A DNA stretch of 64,000 bases, taken from NCBI GenBank assembly GCA_963745675.1, contig CAVUYM010000028.1, positions 1-64,000 of the forward strand, in the 5' to 3' direction. The position numbers were made by a program, and so were the translations under genes. Under the pieces are notes generated by a model. That model worked only from the letters and a program-made list of their open reading frames with translations. It was not told the origin of the DNA and made no database searches. The stretch is from JAUIIK01 sp963745675 (GTDB lineage: Bacteria > Chloroflexota > Chloroflexia > Thermomicrobiales > CFX8). Of the stretch, positions 39,701 through 49,369 are shown one piece after another (position 1 is the first letter of the stretch; each line of letters opens with the position of its first letter).

Positions 39701-41065
39701 GGAGATGACGAAGATCTTCGCCGGACGCGTACTTGGTCGGATGCTCGCAGAGCCGATTGTTACCGAAGATGGCGAGCTGATTGCCGATCGCAATGATGAA
39801 GATATCTGAAGCTGTTCTTAGCTCCGTGCTGGAGCACGACCTCAATCAGGTCGTAGTGCGGTCCGTAACATCATGCAGCTCGCCACACGGCGTATGTGCC
39901 TTGTGTTACGGCCGTAACCTTGCGACGGGTCGCCTGGTCGATCTCGGAGATGCGGTGGGAATCATCGCTGCCCAGTCGATTGGTGAGCCCGGTACCCAAC
40001 TGACGATGCGCACGTTCCATACTGGCGGTGTGCTGTCGGCGGACGACATCACCACTGGTCTACCGCGTGTGACGGAGCTCTTCGAGGCTCGCGAGCCAAA
40101 GGGTAAAGCGATTGTTTCGGAGATAGGCGGTATTGTCAGCGTCGTGACAGAGGATGATTCGCGAAAAGTGATCATCTCGCACCGCGATCCAATATCCGTG
40201 CCGCATCCAATACCGGAAAGCTACAAGATCAAGGTGAAGGACGGTCACTCGGTCAAGCGTGGCGATGAGCTAGGCATAGACGAGACCGAAACCTACGGAC
40301 CGGTCACTGCGAACGTCGGCGGCGAGATCGTCATTGAGGATGGAATCATCCATATCTTCAATGAGAATGCCGAAGTTCGTGACTACACAGTTCCGCACTC
40401 AGCGCACTTGCGCGTGCAAGATGGTGACGAAATACAGCCGGGAACCCAAATCACCGATGGCGCGTTGGATCCCGATGAGATTCTGCGCACCCGCGGTCGG
40501 GAAGAGGTCGAGCGACTCATCGTCGACGAAGTGCAGAAGGTGTATCGATCGCAGGGTGTGGTCACCAACGATCGACATATCGAAGTCATCGTGCGGCAGA
40601 TGCTGCGCAAGGTCGGGATCGATGATCCCGGAGACACCGATCTCCTTCCTGGTGATCTCGTCGATCGGTATATCTTCAATGAGATCAACGAAGAGATCAT
40701 CGCTCAAGGGGGCGAACCGGCAACGGCCCAGCAGGCGCTGCTCGGCATAACCAAGGCCTCGTTGGAGACGGAATCGTTCCTATCCGCGGCCTCATTCCAG
40801 GAGACGACGCGAGTGTTGACTCAGGCTGCCATCGAAGGCAAGGTCGATTACTTGCGCGGTCTAAAGGAAAACGTCATCATCGGCAAGCTCATCCCTGCCG
40901 GATCTGGATTCCAGGTTGGGCAATCGCTCGAAGTTCGACGCTGATGATGATAGGCGCGAAATCGTGAGGGAAATCGAGCCAACATCGATCGAAGATGTCG
41001 AGGACCTCGTTTCGGTTTCCGAAGTACCGTCGGTGCCGTTGGCGCCGGCCGAAGATAGCGACTAA
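36715..41065 (+). CDS. rpoC: RNA polymerase beta' subunit with coiled-coil insertion, frameshifted
   Basis: The catalytic subunit. The N-terminal zinc site [40 protein letters not shown], the catalytic FNADFDGDQMAVHVPLS and the second zinc site CSSPHGVCALCYGRNL are all present, as is IIAAQSIGEPGTQLTMRTFH. About 180 residues of heptad-rich, Glu-rich sequence (37184-37720) are inserted between FASYLVT and QVLTETQYREL. Frameshifts are near 36930 and 39715. A TGA at 40942 ends one frame, but the shifted frame continues with an acidic tail (REIVREIEPTSIEDVEDL to PAEDSD) ending TAA at 41063, which I take as the true C-terminus. Confidence 0.95.
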
Positions 41066-41072
41066 TACGACG

Positions 41073-41107
41073 AGGAACTCCGCCTGCGACTGGCAGCCGG
41101 GTTCCTC
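41073..41107 (+). terminator. Hairpin after rpoC
   Basis: GAGGAAC (41073-41079) pairs with GTTCCTC (41101-41107), with an inner CTGC/GCAG pairing in the loop. It lies just after the rpoC tail and just before the rpsL promoter. There is no long T-run, so it may terminate weakly. Confidence 0.45.
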
Positions 41108-41115
41108 AACCTTAA

Positions 41116-41143
41116 TTGACTTACCCTACCCGTGTGGTAGACT
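41116..41143 (+). promoter_or_regulatory. Probable promoter of the str operon
   Basis: TTGACT (41116-41121) and TAGACT (41138-41143) with a 16-base spacer match five and four of six consensus positions. The following untranslated leader of about 130 bases to the rpsL GTG holds no frame I recognise. Confidence 0.65.
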
Positions 41144-41277
41144 CAGCGATTGTGACTTGAACAGGTCACAGCGTAGTTGACGGATATTTTGATGAGAACG
41201 AGAAGCTGGAGAAGTTCGTCCAAATTCGGCTGGAGTCGGATGCCACATTTCCAGCGAGACGGCATTAAGGGGTAGAC

Positions 41278-41697
41278 GTGCCGACGATCAACCAACTGGT
41301 CCGCAAGGGTCGAAAGCAGAGCAGGAAAAAGACCAAGGCTCCTGCATTGCGTTACACAAACAATGCCCTCGGACGCTATGCCGGTAGGCTTCGCCGTGGC
41401 AAAGGTTCGCCGCAGAAGCGCGGAGTTTGTACTCAGGTTCGAACGATGACGCCAAAGAAGCCTAATTCGGCTTTGCGCAAGATCTGTCGTGTACGGCTAA
41501 CCAATGGAATGGAAGTGACTGCCTACATTCCCGGTGAAGGTCATAACCTGCAAGAGCACTCGGTCGTATTGATTCGTGGTGGCAGGGTAAAGGATCTTCC
41601 AGGGGTGCGCTATCACGTCGTTCGCGGAGCACTTGATGCTCGCGGCGTCGATGATCGCAAACAAGGACGGTCAAAGTACGGTACGAAAAAGTCTTAG
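41278..41697 (+). CDS. rpsL: 30S ribosomal protein S12
   Basis: S12 sits in the decoding centre. The 139-residue product begins PTINQLVRKGRKQSRKKTKA and contains TPKKPNSALRKICRVRL and GGRVKDLPGVRYHVVRGALD, with both Lys residues whose mutation gives streptomycin resistance intact. It is longer than the Escherichia coli protein through an insertion after the N-terminus and a basic C-terminal tail. GTG at 41278 follows AAGGGG. First gene of the str cluster. Confidence 0.97.
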   Translation: MPTINQLVRKGRKQSRKKTKAPALRYTNNALGRYAGRLRRGKGSPQKRGVCTQVRTMTPKKPNSALRKICRVRLTNGMEVTAYIPGEGHNLQEHSVVLIRGGRVKDLPGVRYHVVRGALDARGVDDRKQGRSKYGTKKS

Positions 41698-41866
41698 GAG
41701 CGAATTTCGTCGTCCGCATCCGAGCGGATACGCGAGATTTCCTGAGACCAGGCAATTGATTTTCGGAGCGGCCTCGCGGTTGATTAGCGAAGACCGCTCT
41801 TATGTGTGAGATTGAAGTTGACGAGAGCATAAAAACTCGGACCGGGGAATTGGAAGGGCGTAGGCC

Positions 41867-42338
41867 ATGCCACGTCGCGGCAACATTGAAAAGCGGATTG
41901 TGCCAGCCGACCCGCGGTTTGGTAGCGAAATTCTTCAGCGCTTCATCAATAAACTGATGGAGCGTGGCAAGAAGGGTGTGGCCGAGCGCATCGTATATAG
42001 CGCGCTTGATACTGGTTGAAGAACGCACTGGCCGCGATCCGCTCGAAGTATTTAGCCAGGCGATCATGAACACGCGACCGGCCATCGAGGTCAAGCCTCG
42101 ACGTGTTGGTGGCGCAACCTATCAGGTCCCGGTCCAGGTTCCGGAAAATCGGCGCGAATCATTGGCGATGCGCTGGCTGCTGCAGGCGACGAAGGCGCGA
42201 CCCGGCAAGTCGATGTCCGACAAGCTGGCAAATGAAATTCTGGACGCATTTAACAATACGGGTGCGGCAGTCAAGCGTCGCGAAGATACTCATCGGATGG
42301 CCGAGGCGAATAAAGCTTTCGCACACTACAACTGGTAG
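41867..42338 (+). CDS. rpsG: 30S ribosomal protein S7, one frameshift
   Basis: S7 nucleates the 30S head. MPRRGNIEKRIVPADPRFGS, INKLMERGKKGVAERIVY, EVKPRRVGGATYQVPVQV and AMRWLLQATKARPGKSMSDK are standard. One extra base near 42015 breaks ALDTVEERTGRDPLEVF; removing it gives 156 residues, the normal length, so this is a sequence error. ATG at 41867 follows GGAAGGGCGTAGG. About 170 bases without a recognised element separate it from rpsL. Confidence 0.95.
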
Positions 42339-42394
42339 TCGAGTATTCAGCGACGATGTTCGAATGAACGCATCACGCAAGGACTGAGATTTTC

Positions 42395-44504
42395 GTGAGC
42401 ACGAAAACAGCGAATAAACCAGTCGGGGCTCAGGGCTTCGGCGCTACGAATGACGAGGAACATCGGCATCATCGCCCACATCGATGCCGGTAAAACGACG
42501 ACGACTGAGCGCATCCTCTACTACACCGGGCGCGTACATCGCCCCGGTGAAGTGCATGAGGGTGCGGCGACGATGGACTGGATGGCGCAGGAGCGAGAAC
42601 GCGGCATAACAATCACCGCTGCGGCGACGACCTGCTTCTGGCAAGATCATCGCATCAACATCATTGATACCCCTGGACATGTCGATTTCACGGCTGAAGT
42701 CGAGCGTTCGTTGCGCGTACTTGATGGCGGAGTGGTCGTATTCGATGCCGTTGCCGGTGTTGAGCCGCAGTCTGAAACGGTCTGGCGACAGGCCGATAAA
42801 TACCACGTTCCGCGAATTTGCTTCGTCAATAAGATGGACCGTACCGGTGCCGACTACTGGCGAACGATCGAGATGATCAAGGATCGCTTGCGCGCAAAGC
42901 CTGCTGTCATCCAGATTCCAATTGGCGCAGAGTCCGATTATCTCGGACTGATCGATCTCTTCGATGAGGTTGCATACATCTTCCACGACGAGATGGGCCT
43001 CAATATCGAAAAAACCGATATCCCGGCGGAGTACCAAGAGCAGGCAGCTGAACACCGCAATATCTTGATTGAGACGATTGCAGAGACCGACGAAGATCTG
43101 TTGATGAAGTACCTCGAAGGTGAAGAGATTTCGGTCGAGGAACTCAAGGCGGCGCTACGCAAAGCCACAATCGCGAACGAGTTGGTTCCGGTACTGAACG
43201 GCAGCGCTCTGAAGAACAAGGGCGTCCAGCGCATGCTGGATGCGGTCATCGATTTCCTTCCTTCTCCACTCGACGTTCCTCCAATGGAAGGATTCGAGAC
43301 TGACGCAGACGGGGAGCTAGTTCGTGTCGCCCGTCCTACCGATCCGGATGCTCCTTTTTCTGCCCTGGCATTCAAAGTAATGGCAGATCCTCACGTTGGC
43401 AGGCTCGTATTTATCCGGGTCTACTCGGGAACATTGTCGGCTGGGTCCTACGCCTACAACGCCACCCGAAATGAGCGTGAGCGGATAGGCCGGCTCCTTC
43501 AGATGCATGCAAACTCCCGCTCGGAGATTGAAGAAGTTGCGGCTGGAGACATTTGCGCAATCATCGGATTGAAGGACACCTTTACCGGGGATACGCTCTG
43601 TGACGATGATCACCACATTCTTTTAGAAACGATTAGCTTCCCTGAGCCGGTTATCGAAGTAGCGATCGAGCCTAAAACGCGTGCCGACCACGACAAGATG
43701 GGCATGGCGCTCGCACGATTGGCCGAAGAGGATCCAACATTCCGGCTGCGAACTGACGATGAGACCGGCCAGACGATCATCATGGGTATGGGCGAACTGC
43801 ATCTTGAAGTGATCGTTGACCGATTGTTCCGTGAGTTCAAGGTACACGCAAACGTCGGTCGTCCTCAGGTGGCGTATCGCGAGACCGTCTCGCGTCCGGT
43901 GGACAAGATCGAGGGCCGGTTCATCCGGCAGTCGGGTGGACGCGGACAGTATGGCCATGTCGTCATCAATATCGAGCCGCTTGACCGGGGCGAAGGCTTC
44001 GTCTTCGAGGACAAGATCGTGGGTGGTTCTATCCCACGTGAATACATCTCGTCCGTTCAGGCTGGGATCTCCGAAGCAATGGACACTGGCGGTCCGGCCG
44101 GCTTCCCGGTTGTCGACGTCAAAGTTTCACTCATTGATGGTTCTTACCACGATGTTGACTCGTCTGAGATGGCATTCAAGATCGCCGGATCAATGGCGAT
44201 TCAAGAAGCTATGCGCCGAGGACATCCGGTGGTCCTTGAGCCGGTCATGAAAGTCGAAGTTGTCACGCCAGAAGAGTATATGGGTGACGTAATCGGCCAG
44301 TTGAATTCGAAGCGAGGACGCATCGAAGGCATGGAGCCACGTTCTGGTGCCCAGGTGGTCAGGGCGCTCGTGCCTCTGGCGAGTATGTTCGGCTACACGA
44401 CCGAACTCCGCTCGATGACCCAGGGACGCGCAACATCGACGATGGAATTTGGACACTATGAGCCTCTACCGGCATCGATGGTAGAGGAAATCAAGAAGAA
44501 CTAG
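42395..44504 (+). CDS. fusA: Elongation factor G
   Basis: The translocation GTPase. G1 AHIDAGKTTTTERIL, the switch segment QERERGITITAA, G3 DTPGHVDF and G4 NKMD are present, followed by domains II-V, including the domain IV tip SGGRGQYGHVVINIEPLD and ending PLPASMVEEIKK. The continuous frame from ATG 42450 gives 684 residues starting directly at TRNIGIIAH. Most EF-G proteins have 8-20 residues more. A GTG at 42395 with GGA upstream starts a frame (STKTANKPVGAQGFGAT) that would supply them if one base near 42445 is wrong. Confidence 0.95.
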
Positions 44505-44566
44505 GTTGAACCGGGGCGATCGCGTTGAGCGACCGCCCCAGTTTATGTGGAGGAGAAGAGCGAGAG

Positions 44567-45769
44567 ATGGCGAAGCAGCGTTTTGAGCGGACGAAGCCGC
44601 ACGTCAATATCGGGACGATCGGGCACGTTGACCACGGGAAGACGACCTTGACGGCGGCGATCACCAAGACACTGGGACTGGCCGGCGACAAATCCGCCTT
44701 TCGCAGTTTCGATTCGATCGACAATGCCCCGGAAGAACGCGAACGCGGGATCACGATTGCGATCAGCCACGTCGAGTACGAGACCGATGCGCGCCACTAC
44801 GCCCACGTCGACTGTCCCGGGCATGCCGACTACATCAAGAACATGATTACCGGTGCGGCGCAGATGGACGGCGCGATTCTGGTTGTGAGCGCACCGGATG
44901 GTCCGATGCCGCAGACGCGCGAGCACATCCTGCTGGCGCGCCAGGTCGAGGTGCCGGCGATGGTCGTTTTCCTGAACAAAGTGGACCAGATGGATGACGA
45001 AGAGTTGCTGGAGCTGGTCGAGCTGGAAGTGCGCGAGTTGCTGAGCGACTACGAGTTTCCCGGTGACGAGATTCCGATCATTCGAGGCAGCGCACTGGCC
45101 GCGCTGGAGAGCGATTCGGTTGATGTGACGTCGCCGGAGTACGCGCCAATCCTGGAGCTGATGCAGGCGGTAGACGACTACATTCCGACGCCGGAGCGGG
45201 CGATTGACCGGCCGTTCCTGATGCCGATCGAGGATGTGTTTGGGATCAAGGGTCGTGGCACGGTGGTGACGGGGCGTGTAGAGCGCGGGCGAGTCAAGCA
45301 GGGTGAGACGATCGAGATTGTCGGGATCAAGCCGACGGTGACGACGGTGGTGACGGGCGTCGAGATGTTTCAGAAGACGCTGGATGCCGGAGAAGCGGGA
45401 GACAATGTCGGTTGTCTGTTGCGCGGTGTTGAGCGTGAGGACATCGAGCGTGGTCAGGTGCTGGCGGCACCGGGGAGCATCACGCCGCACACGAAGGTGA
45501 ATGCGGAAGTGTATGTGCTGTAGAAGGAAGAAGGTGGCCGGCACACGCCCTTTTTCCGGGGCTATCGGCCGCAGTTTTACATTCGAACGACGGATGTGAC
45601 GGGTTCGATCGATTTTGCGGCGGATCTGGAGATGGTGATGCCGGGAGACAATGTCGAGATGGTGGTGGAGTTGATCCAGCCGGTGGCGATTGAAGAAGGC
45701 TTGCGCTTTGCGATCCGCGAAGGTGGACGAACTGTTGGCGCAGGCGTCGTCACTTCCATCATCGAGTAA
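44567..45769 (+). CDS. tuf: Elongation factor Tu with an in-frame amber codon
   Basis: Delivers aminoacyl-tRNA to the ribosome. GHVDHGKTTLTAAI, DCPGHADYIKNMI and NKVDQMDD are the GTPase motifs; domains II and III follow. The reading frame is 401 codons from ATG 44567 (GGAGGAG upstream) to TAA 45767, but codon 319 (45521-45523) is TAG, inside the conserved AEVYVL-x-KEEGGRHTPFF, where Ser (or Thr) is usual. TCG to TAG is one base. Unlike the indels elsewhere, the frame is kept on both sides. Taken literally, domain III would be truncated and the protein non-functional. Confidence 0.93.
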
Positions 45770-45802
45770 GTAACGTAGAGCACTGGGAGACAGGGAGCGA
45801 CG

Positions 45803-46123
45803 ATGGCGACACGACGACCGACGCAGAAGATCAGGATTCGCCTGAAAGCATACGACCACAAGATCCTCGATCAGTCTGCCCGGCGGATTGTCGAGACAGC
45901 CGAAAGCACGGGAGCCAAAGTGGCGGGACCGGTGCCGCTCCCAACTCGAATTCAGAAATTTACGGTGATTCGTTCGCCGTTTATCGACAAGGATTCGCAG
46001 GAGCATTTCGAGATTCGGACGCATAAGCGTCTTATTGATGTCCTCGAACCAAGCCATTCGACGATTCGCGCGTTGATGCGACTGAATCTCCCGGCTGGTG
46101 TGGATATCGAGATTAAGCTCTAG
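45803..46123 (+). CDS. rpsJ: 30S ribosomal protein S10
   Basis: S10 is a 30S head protein and, as NusE, an antitermination factor. The 106-residue product contains IRIRLKAYDHKILDQSARRI, GPVPLPTRIQKFTVIRSPF and DSQEHFEIRTHKRLID, all characteristic. It begins MATRRPTQK, a few residues longer than usual. ATG at 45803 follows GGGAGACAGGGAGCGACG. It opens the S10 operon 33 bases after tuf and ends with TAG, showing UAG as a normal stop here. Confidence 0.97.
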   Translation: MATRRPTQKIRIRLKAYDHKILDQSARRIVETAESTGAKVAGPVPLPTRIQKFTVIRSPFIDKDSQEHFEIRTHKRLIDVLEPSHSTIRALMRLNLPAGVDIEIKL

Positions 46124-46210
46124 CGAATACGGTATAGCGTATTACGCTCTCAGCGTGGCAGCGGATGCGAAACGCATCTTCACCATCACCCGGAGCATAG
46201 GGAAGAGCCA

Positions 46211-46849
46211 ATGGTACAGGGACTGTTAGCAAAAAAGCTGGGTATGACCCAGATATTTGAACAAGATGGAACGGTTGTACCGGTCACCGTTCTTCGTGTC
46301 GGACCATGTGTCGTCACGCAGATCAGGACCGACCAGCGTGATGGATACCAGGCGGTGCAGCTCGGTTTCGAGGAGAGTAAGCGCCTGAATAGTCCGCAAC
46401 GCGGACATCAACGCGGAGCAGGGTCGTCAATGCGCTACCTGCGGGAAGTGCGTTCGGATGATGTGGAAGGCTATGAGGTCGGCCAGGTCATCAACTGTTC
46501 GATCTTCGAAGTCGGCCAAAAAGTCGATGTTACGGGCACGTCCAAAGGCAAGGGTTTTGCCGGTGTTGTCAAGCGCCACGGCTTTCGTGGCGGTCCTGCA
46601 ACTCATGGACAGTCTGACCGACACCGAGCGCCGGGATCTATTGGATCAAGCGCGACTCCCGGCCGTGTCTTCAAAGGTATGAAGATGGCCGGGCGCATGG
46701 GGAACGATACAAAGACGATTCTTAATTTGGACGTCAAGCACGTCGACGACGAAAAGAATCTCGTTCTGGTTAGAGGTTCGATTCCTGGTGCGACCAACGG
46801 ATTGGTGTTCATTCGTCACGCGATTAAGTCCGGCAAAGCGAGACGCTAA
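46211..46849 (+). CDS. rplC: 50S ribosomal protein L3
   Basis: L3 binds 23S rRNA near the peptidyl transferase centre. The 212-residue protein starts MVQGLLAKKLGMTQIFEQDG and contains KGKGFAGVVKRHGFRGGPAT, HGQSDRHRAPGSIG and GRVFKGMKMAGRMGNDTKT, with the Gln in the loop that is methylated in some bacteria. The frame is intact. It precedes rplD in the S10 operon order. Confidence 0.97.
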   Translation: MVQGLLAKKLGMTQIFEQDGTVVPVTVLRVGPCVVTQIRTDQRDGYQAVQLGFEESKRLNSPQRGHQRGAGSSMRYLREVRSDDVEGYEVGQVINCSIFEVGQKVDVTGTSKGKGFAGVVKRHGFRGGPATHGQSDRHRAPGSIGSSATPGRVFKGMKMAGRMGNDTKTILNLDVKHVDDEKNLVLVRGSIPGATNGLVFIRHAIKSGKARR

Positions 46850-46877
46850 CCGGATCAGGCGCGAGGGGAGAATTTCG

Positions 46878-47513
46878 GTGAAAGTTTCCGTTTACGACAC
46901 CAAGGCCGCTGAAGTTGGTAGCGAGGATCTGGACGACTCGATTTTTATGATCGAGCCCAACGTCGCCGTCATGCACCAGGCGCACGTCCGTCAACAAGCT
47001 AACAGACGCCTTGGAACACATGACACGAAGACACGCTCAGAAGTGCGCGGCGGTGGCCGCAAACCGTGGCGACAGAAAGGCACGGGGCGTGCCAGACACG
47101 GGTCGACGCGATCACCGATCTGGCGAACCGGCGGTGTTGTCTGGGGACCACATCCACGTTCGTATGAAAAACAGATGCCGAAGAAAATGCGGCGTCTGGC
47201 TATCAAGTCGGCTCTTTCAGCGAAGGTAGCCAGCGAATCCGTCGTTGTCGTCCAAGGGCTTGAGGATTTGGAACCGCGAACACGAGTGATGCGGGACTTG
47301 CTAGAGAATTTGCCTTCGAACGAACGTCGGACGTTGATTGTGATTGGTAAAGAGGGTGAGTGGAAATCGGTCTATCGAGCAGCCGGTAACCTGGCCAATG
47401 TCAAGATTGTGCGGGCCGGCTACGTGAATATTCACGACGTGCTCATGTACGAACGACTGTTATTGACGACGGAAGCCGTCGCGACGATCCACGAGCTTTG
47501 GGGAGCGAAGTAG
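46878..47513 (+). CDS. rplD: 50S ribosomal protein L4
   Basis: L4 lines the peptide exit tunnel with an extended loop, seen here as KTRSEVRGGGRKPWRQKGTG then RARHGSTRSPIWRTGG. GTG at 46878 is preceded by GGGGAG at a good distance and gives 211 residues. In proteobacteria L4 also represses the S10 operon; there is no evidence of that here. The stop is 2 bases before rplW. Confidence 0.97.
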   Translation: MKVSVYDTKAAEVGSEDLDDSIFMIEPNVAVMHQAHVRQQANRRLGTHDTKTRSEVRGGGRKPWRQKGTGRARHGSTRSPIWRTGGVVWGPHPRSYEKQMPKKMRRLAIKSALSAKVASESVVVVQGLEDLEPRTRVMRDLLENLPSNERRTLIVIGKEGEWKSVYRAAGNLANVKIVRAGYVNIHDVLMYERLLLTTEAVATIHELWGAK

Positions 47514-47515
47514 TC

Positions 47516-47824
47516 ATGCCAGCATTGCACCATACAGAAATACTGGTTCGCCCAATCATCACTGAAAAGAGTACTGATCTGACGCCGCTCGGGCAGTACG
47601 TCTTTGAAGTCGCGATGAATGCAAACAAGAAGCAGATCAAAGATGCTGTCGAACGCATCTTTCACGTAGAAGTTGAGAGCGTGAATACGCTTATTACCAA
47701 ACCGAAGAAGCGCCGCGTCTACCGCGCTCAGCGTACGATTCGCTACGGACGAATCGGGGCTATAAAACGAGCCATTGTGACGCTGGTGCCCGGTGATACA
47801 ATCGATATCTTTGGCGATATTTAG
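47516..47824 (+). CDS. rplW: 50S ribosomal protein L23
   Basis: L23 is at the tunnel exit, where trigger factor and SRP dock. The 102-residue product has HHTEILVRPIITEKSTDL, YVFEVAMNANKKQIKDAVER and VESVNTLITKPKKRRVYR. ATG at 47516 lies 2 bases after the L4 stop, so the genes are coupled. The protein ends with TAG. Confidence 0.97.
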   Translation: MPALHHTEILVRPIITEKSTDLTPLGQYVFEVAMNANKKQIKDAVERIFHVEVESVNTLITKPKKRRVYRAQRTIRYGRIGAIKRAIVTLVPGDTIDIFGDI

Positions 47825-47843
47825 GGGGTAGGGAACAAAACTA

Positions 47844-48671
47844 ATGCCAGTACGCAGATATAATCCAACTTCCCCTGGACGCCGTGGGATGATCGTGCTC
47901 GACAATAGCGATATTACGAAGCACAAGCCGGAGAAAAGCCTGATCGAGATCCTGCCAAAGAACGCAGGACGCTCAGGCGGCAAGATCTCCGTGCGCCATC
48001 AGGCCGGACGTCACAAGCGCTATTATCGGAAGATCGATTTTCGGCGAGATAAAGACAATGTCCCGGCGAAGGTTGCCACTATCGAATACGACCCGAACCG
48101 AACGGCCCGGATCGCGCTGCTCCACTATGCCGATGGCGAAAAGCGATATATTCTCGCGCCAGTCGGATTACGTGTGAACGACGAGGTCATCTCGGGACCG
48201 AGTTCGCCGATTCGAGTTGGCAATGCTCTGGCTCTTCGGGATATCCCGCTTGGTACGGCTGTCCACAACATCGAGCTTTATCCCGGCCGCGGCGGCCAGA
48301 TGGTGCGAGCAGCCGGCGCAAGCGCCCAGCTCATGGCAAAAGTTGATGATTACGCTCAGATCCGGATGCCTTCGGGTGAGTATCGCCTGGTGCTACTGGA
48401 TTGCCGGGCAACTCTCGGACAGGTTGGCAACCTCGATCACGCAAATGTCGTCATCGGCAAAGCCGGCCGAGCGCGCCACATGGGACGGCGTCCTACGGTA
48501 CGCGGCTCGGCGATGAACCCATCTGATCACCCGCATGGTGGTGGTGAGGGTAAAGCGCCGATTGGCGGTCAACCGAAGACTCCGTGGGGCAAGCCGGCTC
48601 AGGGATATCGAACGCGCAGAAACAAGCGCACAAATGCGTACATCGTTCGCCGGCGAGGGCGTCGGCGTTAG
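47844..48671 (+). CDS. rplB: 50S ribosomal protein L2
   Basis: L2 is a primary 23S rRNA-binding protein at the subunit interface. The 275-residue product begins MPVRRYNPTSPGRRGMIVLD and contains RHKRYYRKIDFRRDKDNVPA, YDPNRTARIALLHYADGEKR and the conserved MNPSDHPHGGGEGKAPIGG loop with the key His. ATG at 47844 follows AGGGGGTAGGGAA. The frame is intact. Confidence 0.97.
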   Translation: MPVRRYNPTSPGRRGMIVLDNSDITKHKPEKSLIEILPKNAGRSGGKISVRHQAGRHKRYYRKIDFRRDKDNVPAKVATIEYDPNRTARIALLHYADGEKRYILAPVGLRVNDEVISGPSSPIRVGNALALRDIPLGTAVHNIELYPGRGGQMVRAAGASAQLMAKVDDYAQIRMPSGEYRLVLLDCRATLGQVGNLDHANVVIGKAGRARHMGRRPTVRGSAMNPSDHPHGGGEGKAPIGGQPKTPWGKPAQGYRTRRNKRTNAYIVRRRGRRR

Positions 48672-48707
48672 TTTCGGCATTGCAATCCGCTTTACACAGG
48701 GGGAATC

Positions 48708-48992
48708 GTGGGTAGATCATCAAAAAAAGGTCCTTGGATTCAGGAGCGCCTGATTGCTCGGGTGCGCCAAATGAATGAAGCGGGAGATCGGCGCGTATTG
48801 CGAACGTGGTCGCGCGCTTCGACGATATTCCCCGATATGGTCGGTCATACGATCGCCGTTCACGACGGTCGACGGCATGTTCCGGTCTTCGTTACTGAGA
48901 ATATGGTCGGTCACAAGCTGGGTGAATTCGCGCCGACGCGAACATTCCGTGGTCATGGTCGCGATGCAGACCGACAAACGCGCCGAGTCTAG
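48708..48992 (+). CDS. rpsS: 30S ribosomal protein S19
   Basis: S19 contacts S13 in the 30S head. The 94-residue product reads MGRSSKKGPWIQERLIARV, WSRASTIFPDMVGHTIAVHD and VTENMVGHKLGEFAPTRTFR. GTG at 48708 follows AGGGGGAATC. It stands between rplB and rplV, the canonical S10 order. Confidence 0.97.
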   Translation: MGRSSKKGPWIQERLIARVRQMNEAGDRRVLRTWSRASTIFPDMVGHTIAVHDGRRHVPVFVTENMVGHKLGEFAPTRTFRGHGRDADRQTRRV

Positions 48993-49024
48993 GGAAATTG
49001 CGGCAACCGGGAGGGTCCGATATC

Positions 49025-49369
49025 GTGGAGATTCGATCAAGTAACAAGCGAATACAGACGTCAGCCCAGAAGATGCGGCTGGTGATCGATCTAGTTCGCG
49101 GCAAGGATGCCCCGGAGGCGCTGGCGATCCTCAATTTCACATCGAATAAGAGTGCCCCGGAAGTTGCCCGGACAATCCGTGCTGCTCAGGCTGACGCCGA
49201 GAATCTCTATGATCTGGATCCGGACGCGCTGTATGTCAAAGAAATCTACGCAGACGAGGGCCAAACTTTCCGTCGCTGGAGAGCCCGCGCGCGCGGTCGC
49301 GTTAACAGGCGGCTTAAGCGAACCAGCCACTTAACAGTGGTTCTGGGAGAACGGGAAGAGGACGACTAA
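49025..49369 (+). CDS. rplV: 50S ribosomal protein L22
   Basis: L22's beta hairpin reaches into the exit tunnel. GTG at 49025 is preceded by GGGAGGG and gives 114 residues beginning VEIRSSNKRIQTSAQKMRLV. VRGKDAPEALAILNFTSNKS and WRARARGRVNRRLKRTSHLT are family segments; the latter is the tunnel loop, where macrolide-resistance changes occur. A longer in-frame ATG at 48998 is unlikely. Confidence 0.95.
   Translation: MEIRSSNKRIQTSAQKMRLVIDLVRGKDAPEALAILNFTSNKSAPEVARTIRAAQADAENLYDLDPDALYVKEIYADEGQTFRRWRARARGRVNRRLKRTSHLTVVLGEREEDD

Noticed and set aside
45521..45523. UAG reassigned to an amino acid
   Set aside because: Several intact ribosomal protein genes in the same window end in TAG at their normal lengths.
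44543..46057. 504-codon open frame on the minus strand opposite tuf and rpsJ
   Set aside because: Its translation is rich in Arg and His with no domain, and it lies exactly opposite two unmistakable genes; it is a shadow of their codon bias.
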